Of a DNA stretch of 64,000 nucleotides, positions 1-10,915 are shown in pieces (within the stretch, counting starts at the first letter, position 1; every line of letters begins with the position of its first letter). The position numbers and the translations under genes are program-made. This DNA is from Mastigamoeba balamuthi (taxonomy: Eukaryota; Evosea; Mastigamoebida; Mastigamoebidae). Under the pieces are notes generated by a model, which did no database searches, was not told the DNA's origin, and saw only the letters and a list, made by a program, of their open reading frames with translations. The stretch is taken from positions 102,892 to 166,891 of the forward strand of contig CACRSC010000084.1 in NCBI GenBank assembly GCA_902651635.1, given 5' to 3'.

Positions 1-212
1 GCCGACTTATAATTCCCTTGTTCCCAGCCCCAGTTCTCAGTCCTGCCCATTCAGAATCGTGCGCGATTTTGTACACACACTCGCTTATGGGCTTCCTGCT
101 CGTGTTGTGAGGGACAGCCAATACCGAGCTTACCTCACAACGCATGGTGCGTTTTTTCCAAGAGACGAAAACTGCCGGCATATAACACCTTTTTCGGGGG
201 AATTCCTGCCCA

Positions 213-524
213 TCAATTGAACCCTATCATATTCCGTAGAGTGGCACTGTAAGGCCTGTTCTGCTTGAACCAGTCCGTTTCCGCAACGATTATGATGTTC
301 TCTGCAGCTGGACAGGCCAGACGTCTGTGCCTTGCAGAGCTGCCTGCTGTGATGAATGCCCCACACTCACACTTACGGCACAGAACAGTTCCACAGGCAA
401 AGCAAGTCCACGGCCTGCTTGGATTATGAATCAATTCTACAACAAAGAGTGATCTTACCTGGTGGCATCTCTGGTCAAGCAAGAGCCCCCCATTTGATTC
501 GTTCAGCAGCTGCTGTTGCCACAT
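213..524 (-). other. possible zinc-ribbon coding remnant
   Basis: A short open frame on the minus strand has a protein-like stretch with clustered cysteines: CFACG, then CRKCECG, then a further Cys about 20 residues on. Upstream on the same strand (about 640-720) another frame also has spaced cysteines (CNVC and three later Cys). The spacing suggests zinc-binding ribbons like those next to some DNA transposases, but no catalytic domain is visible and I cannot connect the pieces. It may be a decayed transposon or the end of a gene lying to the left of the window. Everything else in 1-820 is unassigned. Confidence 0.25.
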
Positions 525-820
525 ACCAGAGAGATTGCAGCCAGCTTCCTCTCATCAGGCCTATTTCAGCAGCTCCTCATCTTTCTTGGTCAGAAGATCC
601 GCCCTGAAAAATAGTGAGTTACCTCTTTGTACTGACACTCGAACAGTGGCATACAGTGGGCCTGCCCAATGCAAGTGGTGTTCCAAGTGGCCAGCTGGTT
701 GCTGCAAACGTTACATGCAGGTATGTGCAACACCGCTCATCTTGCTCAACCAGCAGGAAGAAGTGCAATGTGAAGAAAATGACATCAATTTTTGATATTG
801 CAAATATCTGTGTAGCGAGC

Positions 821-1002
821 GGCACGTAGCAGACCATCCGCTATGCACCACTATGCAGATACCCTCTGCTATGTGGCATAGCGGAAGGTGCTTGAGCGCA
901 TTTCGCTATGCCGCATAGTGGAGGTTGCTATGTAGTGGCACGTAGCAGACCAGAATCTGCATAGTGGATGGTCCACTACGCAGCATAGCAGAGGGTATCT
1001 GC
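821..1002. repeat. nested inverted/direct repeat (fold-back, MITE-like)
   Basis: A 19-base arm at 855-873 (GCAGATACCCTCTGCTATG) has its perfect reverse complement at 984-1002. Inside it a 9-base pair of arms (875-883 and 904-912) also matches perfectly. A 16-base direct repeat, GGCACGTAGCAGACCA, lies at 821-836 and 937-952. The block would fold into a branched hairpin. It ends about 50 bases before the start codon of the next gene, so it could be a small non-autonomous element or part of that gene's 5' region. Confidence 0.7.
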
Positions 1003-1051
1003 ATCTCTCCCCACTATTGATGTCATTTAACAGCGTTTTCGAAGGTTTAAA

Positions 1052-2431
1052 ATGGTGCACATCAAGGACATGCCATGCAAAACCCCCACCAAGAAGCACA
1101 AGGACAAGCCCAAGGACAAGAACAAGGGCTGCACTGGGCCAATAATCTCTGTGATACCTCCCCCACACCAGCACGATGAAGACCTAGACATCATGCCTCT
1201 TAGGAAAGCAGGTATGTAGCATTCTCCCCTCCCTTCTTTATTCCCACACCACACACCCTTCCTTAATGTTACTTTAGGTGCAGCTGCTGCCTTGCCTGCT
1301 GTTGTGCCAATGCAAGCTGCTGCTGCTGCAGCACCACGTGTCAGCAGTGGTGAGCAATCTGAGGAGGAGGAGAGGGAGGAGGAGGAGGACGAGGACGAGG
1401 ATGAGGAGGTCTTGGCAGATGACTACAAGGGCACCTCACGCGCATCAGAGTCTGATGAGAAGCAGAGGAGGGCACTGCAGGAGAAGCAGCAGATCGTGGC
1501 CCTCATGAAGATGTCGCACGACCTCCTCACCATTTTCACTGCCGAGCCCAGCAAGAAGCACGCCCATCAGCCCTGCACCTTTGAAGAGGTCAGGGCTGGG
1601 TTCAAGGCCATGCAGATGCTGCTTGCCGGTACTCTGAGCGACCTCATTGTGAGGTACGAAACCCCTCCCCCCATTCTTGTTCTTCTGGCTCTAATTCAAA
1701 CTATTTTTGCAGGATGAATGCCCTTACACATGCTATTGAGGCAGGTGCACAGTCCAGGGAGCTGACGCTCAGAGAGAAGCTGATGCTCGGCATTCCTGGT
1801 ACGTTTTCTTCCCTCCTCTTTGTTTTTCATATTTCTAACAATGTGTATAGTATAATACTAACTTGAAAAGTCCCAGAGCTCGACAACCTCCCAGCAGACA
1901 GGGGGCCCTACACCACTGCTCTGTCTGCAATAATGGCAAGGCCCATTATCTTGCAGATAGAGCAGTGGACTAAGGTCAACTACCACCTCCTGTTCATGGA
2001 GCATCCCGAGTGGAGGTACGAACTCTTTCCCCCTCTCTAGTTCTCTCTTATCACATTTCATCTGACTTTCCCTACAGGTCAGACCTAAGAGAGCACTGCG
2101 ACGACGTCATCCAGGCTGTCTGTCCATCAGAGTTCCAGACTCTGTTTGCTGCACACCCCCTGGTGAGGAAGGAGGTGTGTGAGCACATCCAGAGTGTCTG
2201 GCAGAACTACCACAGCAACAAGAAGTGCGTTTCCTTTTATTTCATCATTTACTAACGCATAAGCTCAATAGGTGTGGAAGAACCAGCTTCAAGGACACGA
2301 AGTCTGAAGCACCAAAGGCCAAGAGGCCCAGGAGGACGCAGCGCCCTGACCCTGTACTTGATGCCCTCAATGACATGCTTGGGAGCACAGGTGCCTCCCA
2401 GACCTCTGAGGCACCTGCTGGCCCTCAGTGA
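1052..2431 (+). CDS. unrecognised acidic, probably nuclear protein, six exons
   Basis: Six exons (1052-1211, 1278-1653, 1713-1798, 1871-2015, 2078-2224, 2272-2431) join in frame to 357 residues. All introns are GT-AG, and two carry a clear TACTAAC branch point (near 1857 and 2250). The N-terminus is Lys-rich. Then comes an Ala-rich stretch and a strongly acidic Glu/Asp run (about residues 80-100). A helical middle part follows, then a basic KAKRPRRTQR segment that looks like a nuclear localisation signal. I recognise no family. The stop codon lies exactly where a truncated LINE begins, so the natural 3' end may have been replaced. An AT-rich GATATT/AAATATC element sits about 250 bases upstream, on the far side of the fold-back repeat. 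The consistent splicing makes the gene model likely; the function is unknown. Confidence 0.65.
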
Positions 2432-4690
2432 TCTCGTTTGCCAGAAATGATACACCCCCCACAATAGCAACCATACAAGGTACTATTGAGCCAGTACCAC
2501 CAGGCACAACATACAAATACCTCGGCATATGCCTGGATCCACAGGGCAAAGATACACTCAATGCTTCCACCATGGTCCACATTATTTTAGAGCAATGCAG
2601 CTGGATGCGCACCAAGAAATCACTGTCCCTCGAACAATGCATCTATATTGCCAACATGGTCATCAATGGCATGGCACAATACCACACCAGCACCATGGCC
2701 CAAAACAACACACTGCTAGAATCACTTTCGCATACCCTAGAAAATGTGGCGATAGGTAAACTAGGGCCCACAGACATGATAAGTCAACGACACGTCTTCA
2801 TACTGACCAGACAAGGAGGACTGGGGCTCCATAACTTGGCAGACGTAATTAGAAGCAAATGCGCACAGAAGGCCCTTTATGAACAAATCCCTTATGCACA
2901 CAGTGGGTGACCGTGGTTGGCAAATAAATAGAAAAAGAGCAGAAGGACTGATGCACCACCTGGTACGAAACAACCAAGACAAACCCACACACAAACCCGT
3001 GGACCTTAGCAGGATAGAATACCGCTTTAATACCAATCTGGAGCTCCAATGGACCATCACGGCAAAACACAGGGGAGGGCACATGGAAAGACTGGCTACT
3101 TATAGCAACTGATGGGTCCGATGACCTGAGAACTGGCAAGATGGCAATGGCCATAGTAGTTGATGGACACCCGGACATGAACAAAGCCATGCAGGTCAAG
3201 GGCATCTGTGCCTCATGGATACTGGAACTGCACGCAGTCTAATATGTGGTGGAAATTATGGACCCGACCTCCAAATGCATCATAGCATGTGACAATGACC
3301 TAATAGTGCACACTCTAAACGAAGGGGACCTCACTACAGTAGTGGACAAAGATGCAGTTTGACAATTCATCAGACTGTGTGAACTCGCACTAGCCAATGG
3401 GGACAACATAGTCCTCCTACACTACACATTCATAGCCACCAATTGGAAGGGCGGGGAGAGGAAAGTGATGCCACAGCCCGTATCACTCAGGATAACCAAC
3501 GATGGGGGACGGAACTACAGAGAGTCATTCACCTGAATGCAATGGCAGACCGGCTCGCACAGCAGGCACTCACACAAGACAGATGCCACGAACCAGACCA
3601 CCCACTGTGGGGAATCGAGCTAGCCTCTATCCAAGAACTCACCACAGGACCAACACCGAAACCCACACATAACTTCCATACAGTATTTAACATCGCACAA
3701 TGACACCACCTCCACTGATGTGAAGACTCAGAGACGACTGCAGGCATTACAAAAATCCCCCCAGTTCTCCTCCATGAGAAAACCAGGAAACAAGCCCAAT
3801 GCATGGGAGGCCTCCGTTGGCACCAAGCCATCATGGGCACCTATTGCACACATGAAAATGCACAAGTGATGAGACACAGGCAAGTGTGGAATGACTTGGC
3901 CCCCCGTACACGACTACACTGAAGGTGACCCCAGATGCCCCTTCTGTACCACCAAGGCCGATTCCCTAACCCACCATCTATGGTCCTGCCCCCAGCAGAA
4001 TCAGTGGTGTACTGAACTTACCGGCATCATAGGGATACCCCAAACAGAGCTGAAGCAGTGGGCACAAGCCCAATCCACAAAAAACAAAGATGTAGCCCCC
4101 ATACACTACACATTGGCATATGGCACCTGGGCGAACCAACAGTCTAAACAACAACTAGAAATACAGGAGGAGTGGGTTGCCACCATGAGAGACTGGCTGG
4201 AAGACATGAGCCAAATAGATAACCAAAAGGCACAAAAAAGAAAGATACCAGGCTATACTATCAAAACCCCCTTTAACTGCCCAGACACCACTCGCCCCAC
4301 AAAGCGCTCCAGACTGCCCATGAGACGACACAGTACCTTTAAGGTCATAGAGCCAACACTGAAGGAAATGCCAGTACCAACCACCACAAACGGAACAAAC
4401 CTGACATGATCCAATACCCCAGCACCAGATAAGGCCACCATCACGAAAGCCATCAAACGCCATCATACCCTGAATGTTGACCGAAATCACACCATAATCA
4501 GCATGTTTAACAAGCATATGGACAAAGCAAGGAAACAAACACAGAACGCGGTTCTGGAACCAGTTTTCCTGGAACCGCCCCTGGATGCACCCCCCCAGGC
4601 CACACAACACACATGCCCCCCCCAAACACACCATCCACCATAACCCCCTCCCCCCCAACGCCCCTGGCCTGCAAGGGCTTATCCCTCACT
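2432..4690 (+). mobile_element. 5'-truncated LINE (non-LTR retrotransposon), degraded
   Basis: The fragment starts in the thumb region of a reverse transcriptase (TTYKYLGICLDPQG near 2505-2545, typical of LINE RTs). It continues into an RNase H-like domain with its acidic residues visible: TDGS at about 3108, ELHAV at about 3228 and CDND at about 3290. A C-terminal zinc knuckle follows (CPFC, then HHLWSCP, at about 3940-3990). The coding parts lie in all three forward frames, and the RNase H part has in-frame TAA and TGA codons, so the copy is dead. The endonuclease and RT palm are missing, as expected from 5' truncation during target-primed insertion. The 3' end near 4690 is a guess based on where base composition changes; no poly-A tail is obvious. 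Confidence 0.75.
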
Positions 4691-4699
4691 GGTAGCAGA

Positions 4700-5990
4700 A
4701 TGGGAAACGACGATTTTCGATTTTTCGAAAAGATATTTCAAATCTAGATATTATTTCAGTAGATTTAAATATAAATATCTAAAAGATTCATTTTAAAATT
4801 AACTCTCTAACTGATAGGAATCTGAGAGAAAGCACAGATATTCTAATACAGAAAACAAATCAGAGGCAATGCCCATTGTCATTGAAGAAGTTACAGAGAA
4901 GTAATTCCTTCTTATTATTAAGTGTGTCTGACATTACAGTCTTCTATCAGACATACATAGCAAAATTGTCAACAGAGATGTTTTCACAAAGAAGATCATG
5001 CTAAGAAATCACATCAAAAAAGTTCATTGTTTGTTTTTTGCAATTTTCATTTGTTGCATTTCTTGATTTTTCATTTGCTTTATATTCATTTAAACACTTA
5101 GAAAGCATATTTTGATACTTTTTCAAGGTCTTTTTTTCAAAAACTAATTGATGAAAAATCATGGTCAAAATCAAGTGAAAAATCGAGCATGTTTTTTCTG
5201 AATGCAGTACTGCTCTCTTTTTTTCCTTTCTTTTCACTCTTTCTCTTCATTCTTTACCCTTCCTTATTTTTCGTTTTTATACTGTCGTTTTTTTCTTGCT
5301 TGTATGTCATTTCCCATTTCTATATTTCCAATTTTCAAATTTCTGATAGTTTTTCAAATTCGTTTTATTGTCTGTTTACAGTGAATGTAGTGATGTGGAA
5401 ACTGAACAAGATGTATCTTAGTCAGCTGGTCACCACTTCATAGAGGGGCTATCTTTATGATAAAAAGTATTTCCTCATATGGTGGGGTAAAGAGCCCTTC
5501 GATCCAGCAGCTTCAAAGACAAATAATAAAAATGTAAGAGTTGTCAGATATCTTTGCAGCCAAATATACCTTTTTACCAGTTTCATGAAATACTCAAAAA
5601 CCTTCAAAAGTCAGAATAATTCAGCTTTAGAATTCAGATAAAATAACAAGTCAAGATGCACGTGATAGTGTATGGGCCATGTGGGCTCAAGTTCATGTCA
5701 TTCTTTGTCGATGTTCTCATATCCACACATCACTGTTGTTATGGGGACAATCAGATTCTGCAATGGCCAGCAGCAAGCCTTAGTTGTTTTTCGGGGATGG
5801 TATCCCTGCATTCCAAGACTCAAGGAGAAATGAGGCACTATCATCATGACTCATCCTGTACTTACCCTGTTGGCCCTTGTGCTGTGTCAAGGCCAGACTC
5901 AGCAAAGGGTAACAGGTTCCAGGATTCGGATATCAATCCTATAGCCCTACGGGTTACTGTTCAGTTAACCCCCTCAAGAGGCTCATAGGG
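4700..5990. other. AT-rich gene-free island
   Basis: From just after the LINE the sequence becomes strongly AT-rich with long T runs (for example 5190-5400), unlike the rest of the window. The open frames here are low-complexity Phe/Leu/Ser strings that follow the T-rich composition and do not look like genes. No RNA gene or repeat was recognised. It could be an old, decayed insertion or the remaining part of a mobile element. Confidence 0.5.
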
Positions 5991-6023
5991 CCTACTTCAA
6001 GAAGCGGGGGACAGTCACCATTG

Positions 6024-8869
6024 TTAAAAGCGAAAGACGTTCTTCTCTTTGGTGGGGGTACTGTCAGGCACAGTGCCGTGAGGCGCGTGAAGTGTGGAAG
6101 CGGCATCTTCCGCAAGGTGAGTGCTCCGGATGTTGCGGAGGAGCCCATCTCCATAGAAGGCGGCCATGGATTTCTGGGAGAGGATGCAGCAGGGTGTGCG
6201 CCCCACAATTGTGATCGCGTCGGTTGTGGCTTGGTCCTGCAGTGAATTCATTAGACAAGAAATTTGAAAGAGCGAACCTCGGAGGTGCAGAAGACAGCCA
6301 AGCTCACGTGTGTGTCTCTCGCCACGCACTTCATGACCTCGGGCGCCAGATCCGTTGTCTTAAAGGGTGGCAGGGTGTTCTTGAACTGCAGGCACAGGAC
6401 GTTGTGCGGGGCCAGGGCAAGCACTGCATCAGCACTACCACTCTTTGGCAGAAAGAAGTACAGCACCCCCGGCCTCAGCAGCGAGTAGAGCTCGGGCAGC
6501 AGCTCGGGGGGGAAAACGACTTTCTGAGGATCTGGTGGTGAGTGACAAACAACCAAAAGTGAGACACACCGTGGCCTGCAACTCCGGAAGCGAGTTGATT
6601 GTGACATCCCGGTCCATGGCTTTGTGCAAATCGCTCATGAACGCCCTCAGCTCCTTCAGCGATGATGACGATTCGCTGGAGAACTTGGGAAGCGAGCCCG
6701 CACAGCAGACGCGAAACCCCGCAGGGAACTTGAGCCCAAGCCGCTTGGAGTCCAGGGCGTGCAGCCCCAGGGCCGCGAATGAGTTGAGGTTGTCAGTTAT
6801 CCGAGCACGCAGGCGCAGCACATGGTATGAGGCGGCCTCGAGGCGGTCCCCAGTGCTCTGCTCCGTGCCCAGGCTTGCGAGGCACCCGGAAAACCTGTGC
6901 TGCTTCTTGAACTGCGGCACGCAGACGACGACCATGTCCCCAGAAGACCAGGGGCCCGCGTAGCCGTTGTAGTACCCAGCCCACGCCAGCACGGAGCTGA
7001 TGTTGCGGTTGTTGATCTGCGTGTGAGGGCGGTGCACGGGCATCTCTGACCAGGCGAGGTCGTGCAGAGTCTCCAGCACGTGCTGCTCCTCCTGCGTCTA
7101 TAGGGCAAATGAGTGAGGGGTTCAGGGCCAACAACGAAACGAATTGCTCAACCTTGGCGTGGACGACAAAGTCGGTGTCCAAGTTGGACTGAAGGAGCTC
7201 CAGCAAGTTGATGTCGAAGACTGCAGCTTTCGCTTCCGCCTTGGTCGACACCGCGTTACTGCGGTTCACAAAATGTCTCAGAGAAGCACCAGGGAGAAGG
7301 GGGAATGAGGAGATGTGAGCACGGGAATTTATCCCTGAGGTACGGGACGACGAAGTAGAGGATACGAGGAACGCCGGCAGTCAGCCGCCGAATGTAGTGG
7401 ATGCCGATCGAACAAGTCCAGCTGTGCAGGCCCATTGCGTCGAAGTACTCTCGGATGCCCTCGTCAGTGAACACATTGAGGTTGATGACGCGGGTGACGT
7501 TGGGGGATCTCACGGTCCTGGAAATGTCGAGGAAGGCGGGCATTAGCTGATAGAAACAGGAGGTGTCGCCGCACTCGGGGCGGTCTGGGAAGGGGCAGTG
7601 GCTCTGCCCGATGAGATAGAGGAACTTGGAACGCCCGCATAGAACGTAAAAGTGGCCCGCTGTGCGCAGCTCCTCTGCAAACTGCCAGAAGGCATAGAGG
7701 TCGAGCACCCCGTCCGTGGCAGAAAGCTGGTCATATGTTAGCAAAGGGACTGGATGTGATTGAGGGGGAATGTGCCTTGGCCCGCTTTTCAAAGCTCTGG
7801 ACCTCGTCAAAGACGAAGAAGAACTTGCGCCCCGGGGCCCGGGTGTGGAGGAGCCTGACGACCTCGGCCGCACTGTCGGGCTTGTCGTCGGCAGTGCTGA
7901 CGCCAGTCCCCAGGAGCGCAACGGCAATGGCGCGGGACGACGCCTTGGCCACGGTGGTATCTGCGTTCGGCGACGCCTTGGCCACGGTGCCATCACAGAC
8001 GTTCGACACGTTACCGTTGAACTTGACGTACACCGTGACGGCCCCCATGAGCTCGTCGAAGGCGGCCTGCGAGGCTGACGTGTGCCGCAGAATTCTCTCG
8101 TTTACGCCTGCGGCACCCATCGCCGCGAGCCGCTCGCGGAAGCGGCATGCGAACGTGGTCTTCCCCGCACCAAAGGACTGGTCCATCACCGGCGTGATTG
8201 CGTTCCCGCTTCTGCTCAGCAAGGCCTTTGCAAGCTCCACTGCTGCCTCGTCGCGCTCTATGAGGGGTCCGGTGTACAGATTCGCAGGCAGCACGTCCCG
8301 TATCGCTGTGCGAGAAACAAGGTGAGCGAAAGAAGCGCGTGCAGTGGTGGCGGCAGAGGAGAAGGACAGTAGAACAAGTGTTACGAGGAGGTGGGGGGGG
8401 GGGGGCACCGGCCGAGAAGACCAGCAGACAAGTCAACAACCAAAGTGCGGTGGAAAAGGTTCACTAATGTTGCACAAGAAATAAGGAAATGGCGCCAACG
8501 CGTGGGCGCGGGCAGTCGAGACAAACCTGGCGGCTGGGCCGCAAGAGGCACGGCGCCGGGCCTCAGGCGGACCTCGATGGTCTTGTCGCGGAGGAGGTCG
8601 AAGAAGTCGGAGTCGAGCTCCTGTTTGGGGTTGAGCGTGCGCGTGTCGTCCTTGGCGTAGGCCTTGAGCTGCGGGACAGCGCCCGTGGGCAGGTCGAGGA
8701 AGAGGTCCGCCTCGTCGTACTTAATGTGGCGCTGCTCCTTGATGTGCCTGGCCAGCTGAGCGCCGTGCCACCCTTCCTCGACACCGCCGACGTCGATCTC
8801 GTTCGCTCCTGCGCACACCACCCAGATGGAATGCTTGGTGTGCTGCTTTGAGGCCTGGGGCTCCGCCAT
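6024..8869 (-). CDS. Crinkler-type (CRN/RHS-like) NTPase protein
   Basis: Seven exons (8869-8527, 8305-7776, 7726-7323, 7258-7153, 7097-6570, 6523-6278, 6236-6024) join in frame to about 789 residues. Residues 1-115 form the small N-terminal header found in Crinkler proteins, ending in a VPLAAQPPG-like stretch. An NTPase domain follows with a P-loop (DQSFGAGKTTF, about residue 146) and a Walker B strand (KFFFVFDEVQ, about residue 280). The C-terminal half is a predicted effector/nuclease-like part that I cannot assign more closely. The second intron begins GC rather than GT. If the last intron is not removed, the protein ends at 6251 instead, at 727 residues. Crinkler-type proteins were first described as secreted effectors and are widespread in free-living protists; the role here is unknown. 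Two GATAT elements lie 25-55 bases upstream. Confidence 0.75.
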
Positions 8870-8895
8870 AGACAAGGCAAAATATGAGAACACCC

Positions 8896-8925
8896 GATAT
8901 CTTTCTCCTGATCCGAGATATTTTT
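8896..8925 (-). promoter_or_regulatory. GATATC/GAGATATTTTT upstream elements
   Basis: GATATC at 8896-8901 and GAGATATTTTT at 8915-8925 lie 27-56 bases before the Crinkler start codon. They belong to the motif class seen before most genes in the window. Confidence 0.45.
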
Positions 8926-9139
8926 CTATGATGCAGCAGTGCTCGATGTGTATCACTGTTTTATCACTGAGCTAAACATCTTATGTCACCCAGAATCCCC
9001 AGTCTTCCGTAACAGACCAGCCATCCGTGCCAGCGTCGTCGCTGAAGGCCTCCCGCTGGCCCCGTGAATTCATAATGAGAAAATACTGGATCCGTTCTGC
9101 GTTCTTCTTGGCTTGACATACTAGTGCAGATTTCCCGTC
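8926..9139. other. intergenic spacer
   Basis: No gene or repeat recognised between the Crinkler promoter and the retroelement fossil. Confidence 0.4.
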
Positions 9140-10915
9140 GTGCTCAGCTCACAGCGCGGCGCCCAACGAGACTGGAGCTCTTTGTCGTTCCCTTTGCTCC
9201 TTGGGAGCAAGATAGTATTGAGGCACAGGCGGGGGTTGGCTGGTGATCCCAGCTGTGCAACTTGGAAAAAGCTGTGAGGGTGTTACTGAATGAAGGGAAA
9301 GAGAGCTCTGTTGTGATATCTGGTGGTGGTGACGTTGAGGTGAGAATTGGGGGTGAGAAGATCACTACATTCCCCCTCTCTATGAAAGGAAGAACTGTAG
9401 GAGGTGTCGTGTGTAAGCAGCTGGGCTGCTCTGTCACTCAGTGTCAGGGAAGGACCTCTCCGAAATCATAGTGACGAATTTCACATACCCCCATTTGAAG
9501 AGTTTCGGCTTGGTGATCTTGTGGATGTTCATGTACTCCTTGACCAGAGCACACCAACGGACGTTCTCGTAGATGTTCCATGCATCGGGGTGGTCATCTG
9601 GCATGTCAGGGAAACTGACATATTTGATATGAAAATACAATTTTCCATTCTCACACCTGTGCTTGTACACCTTCTCAATGAGGAACTCGCCCCTGTTGCA
9701 AGCTTCCTTCAAGAGCTGCTCGAGGGTCATGTCCCCAGGGTCGAAGAAGTGAAGACAGTCCACATGCACGGTGCTGTGTACATGGTTGATGAGGCTGTTG
9801 ATTTTGTAGATGACATTCGAGTCCCTGTGAGTACCAATAACAACAAATGGTCCTGACCATGTGAGGTTGAGCTTCTCGTCCTGCTTGTTCCACAGGATCA
9901 CATAGTCCCCGGGCTGGTACGATGTCTTGCCCTTGGTCTTTGCGATGTAGGTCACACGATGCTCATCCTCGATGCATTTTGGAGCTCCTGGACAACGGGG
10001 AACAATTCGGTGGCTTTGATGATGTTGTGCTGTGCAAATTCGTACTGGTCATCTGACTTCTCAATGTCTGTGTTTGCCTGCTGCCCTCCAATGGCGATGT
10101 TGAGTGGGAGATGTGCTTGAAGTTGTGGAATACACAGAACAGCAATGTTCCAAGCAGCTGTGACACCACGCAGTTTATGGCGAGGGAAATTGCAAAGAGG
10201 CTGACATCTCAGTCCTTGTCGTCCTTCAGCACGAATGCTGTCCACGACCTGCTTGTTGCGAACTTCAATAACTCTGTGACCTTGTGGATGGTGCAGAGAT
10301 GTGGTGGTTGATGTTGAGGCCCTTCAGCATTGAGGAAATGCCTCGGACTTGAATGCACCTGCACCGTCCATACCAATTGTCTGCGGGAATGACTTGGAAC
10401 TGAAGACATACTTCCACAATGCATTCATGACCTCCTCAGCATCCGTGGACTCAGTGGCGATGAGCCAGGTCCAGAGTGAGAATCGATCAATGACAGTGAG
10501 AATGTAGTGCTTGTTGTTTGATGTGATGAGCTTCCTGATGTGGTCCATGAACAGGAATTCAAATGGCAACTCTGCACGTGTAGTGTCCATTTCGCCTGTG
10601 TGTGGACAAATTGCACAAAGTTTCTGGCATGTCAGGCACTCACAAACGAGTTTTGCGATACAGTTAGCAATGCCAGGCCACTTGACAGCCGATTCAATTG
10701 AAGCTGTCATGCTTGCGATGCCTCCATGACCCACGTAGGGTACAGAGTGACCGAGGGCAAATATACGGGATAGAATGTCCTTAGGTGGCTCGGCAGAGAG
10801 TATGATGACCCCATTGACGACCTCATGAGCTGTCGAATTAACGAAGGACTTGATAACCACGATGTCCTGCTCATAGCATGCACAGTTCTTGATGATCGTG
10901 CTGGCCTGAACCAAC
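9140..10915 (-). mobile_element. fossil Ty3/gypsy chromovirus fragment (integrase end)
   Basis: On the minus strand, pieces of an LTR-retrotransposon integrase are recognisable in order. First is the zinc-binding module with its spaced His and Cys residues (around 10620-10750). The rve catalytic core follows (around 10330-10600). Last is a C-terminal region with a chromodomain-like segment (about 9500-9700), which places it with the chromovirus branch of Ty3/gypsy. Only the 3' part of pol is present; gag, protease, RT and recognisable LTRs are not seen. The copy is broken, with several breaks, and looks moderately old. It abuts a damaged host gene at about 10915. Confidence 0.75.

Noticed and set aside
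5189-5443. Phe/Leu-rich frame resembling a membrane protein
   Set aside because: It is a direct translation of T-rich low-complexity DNA without other signs of coding.
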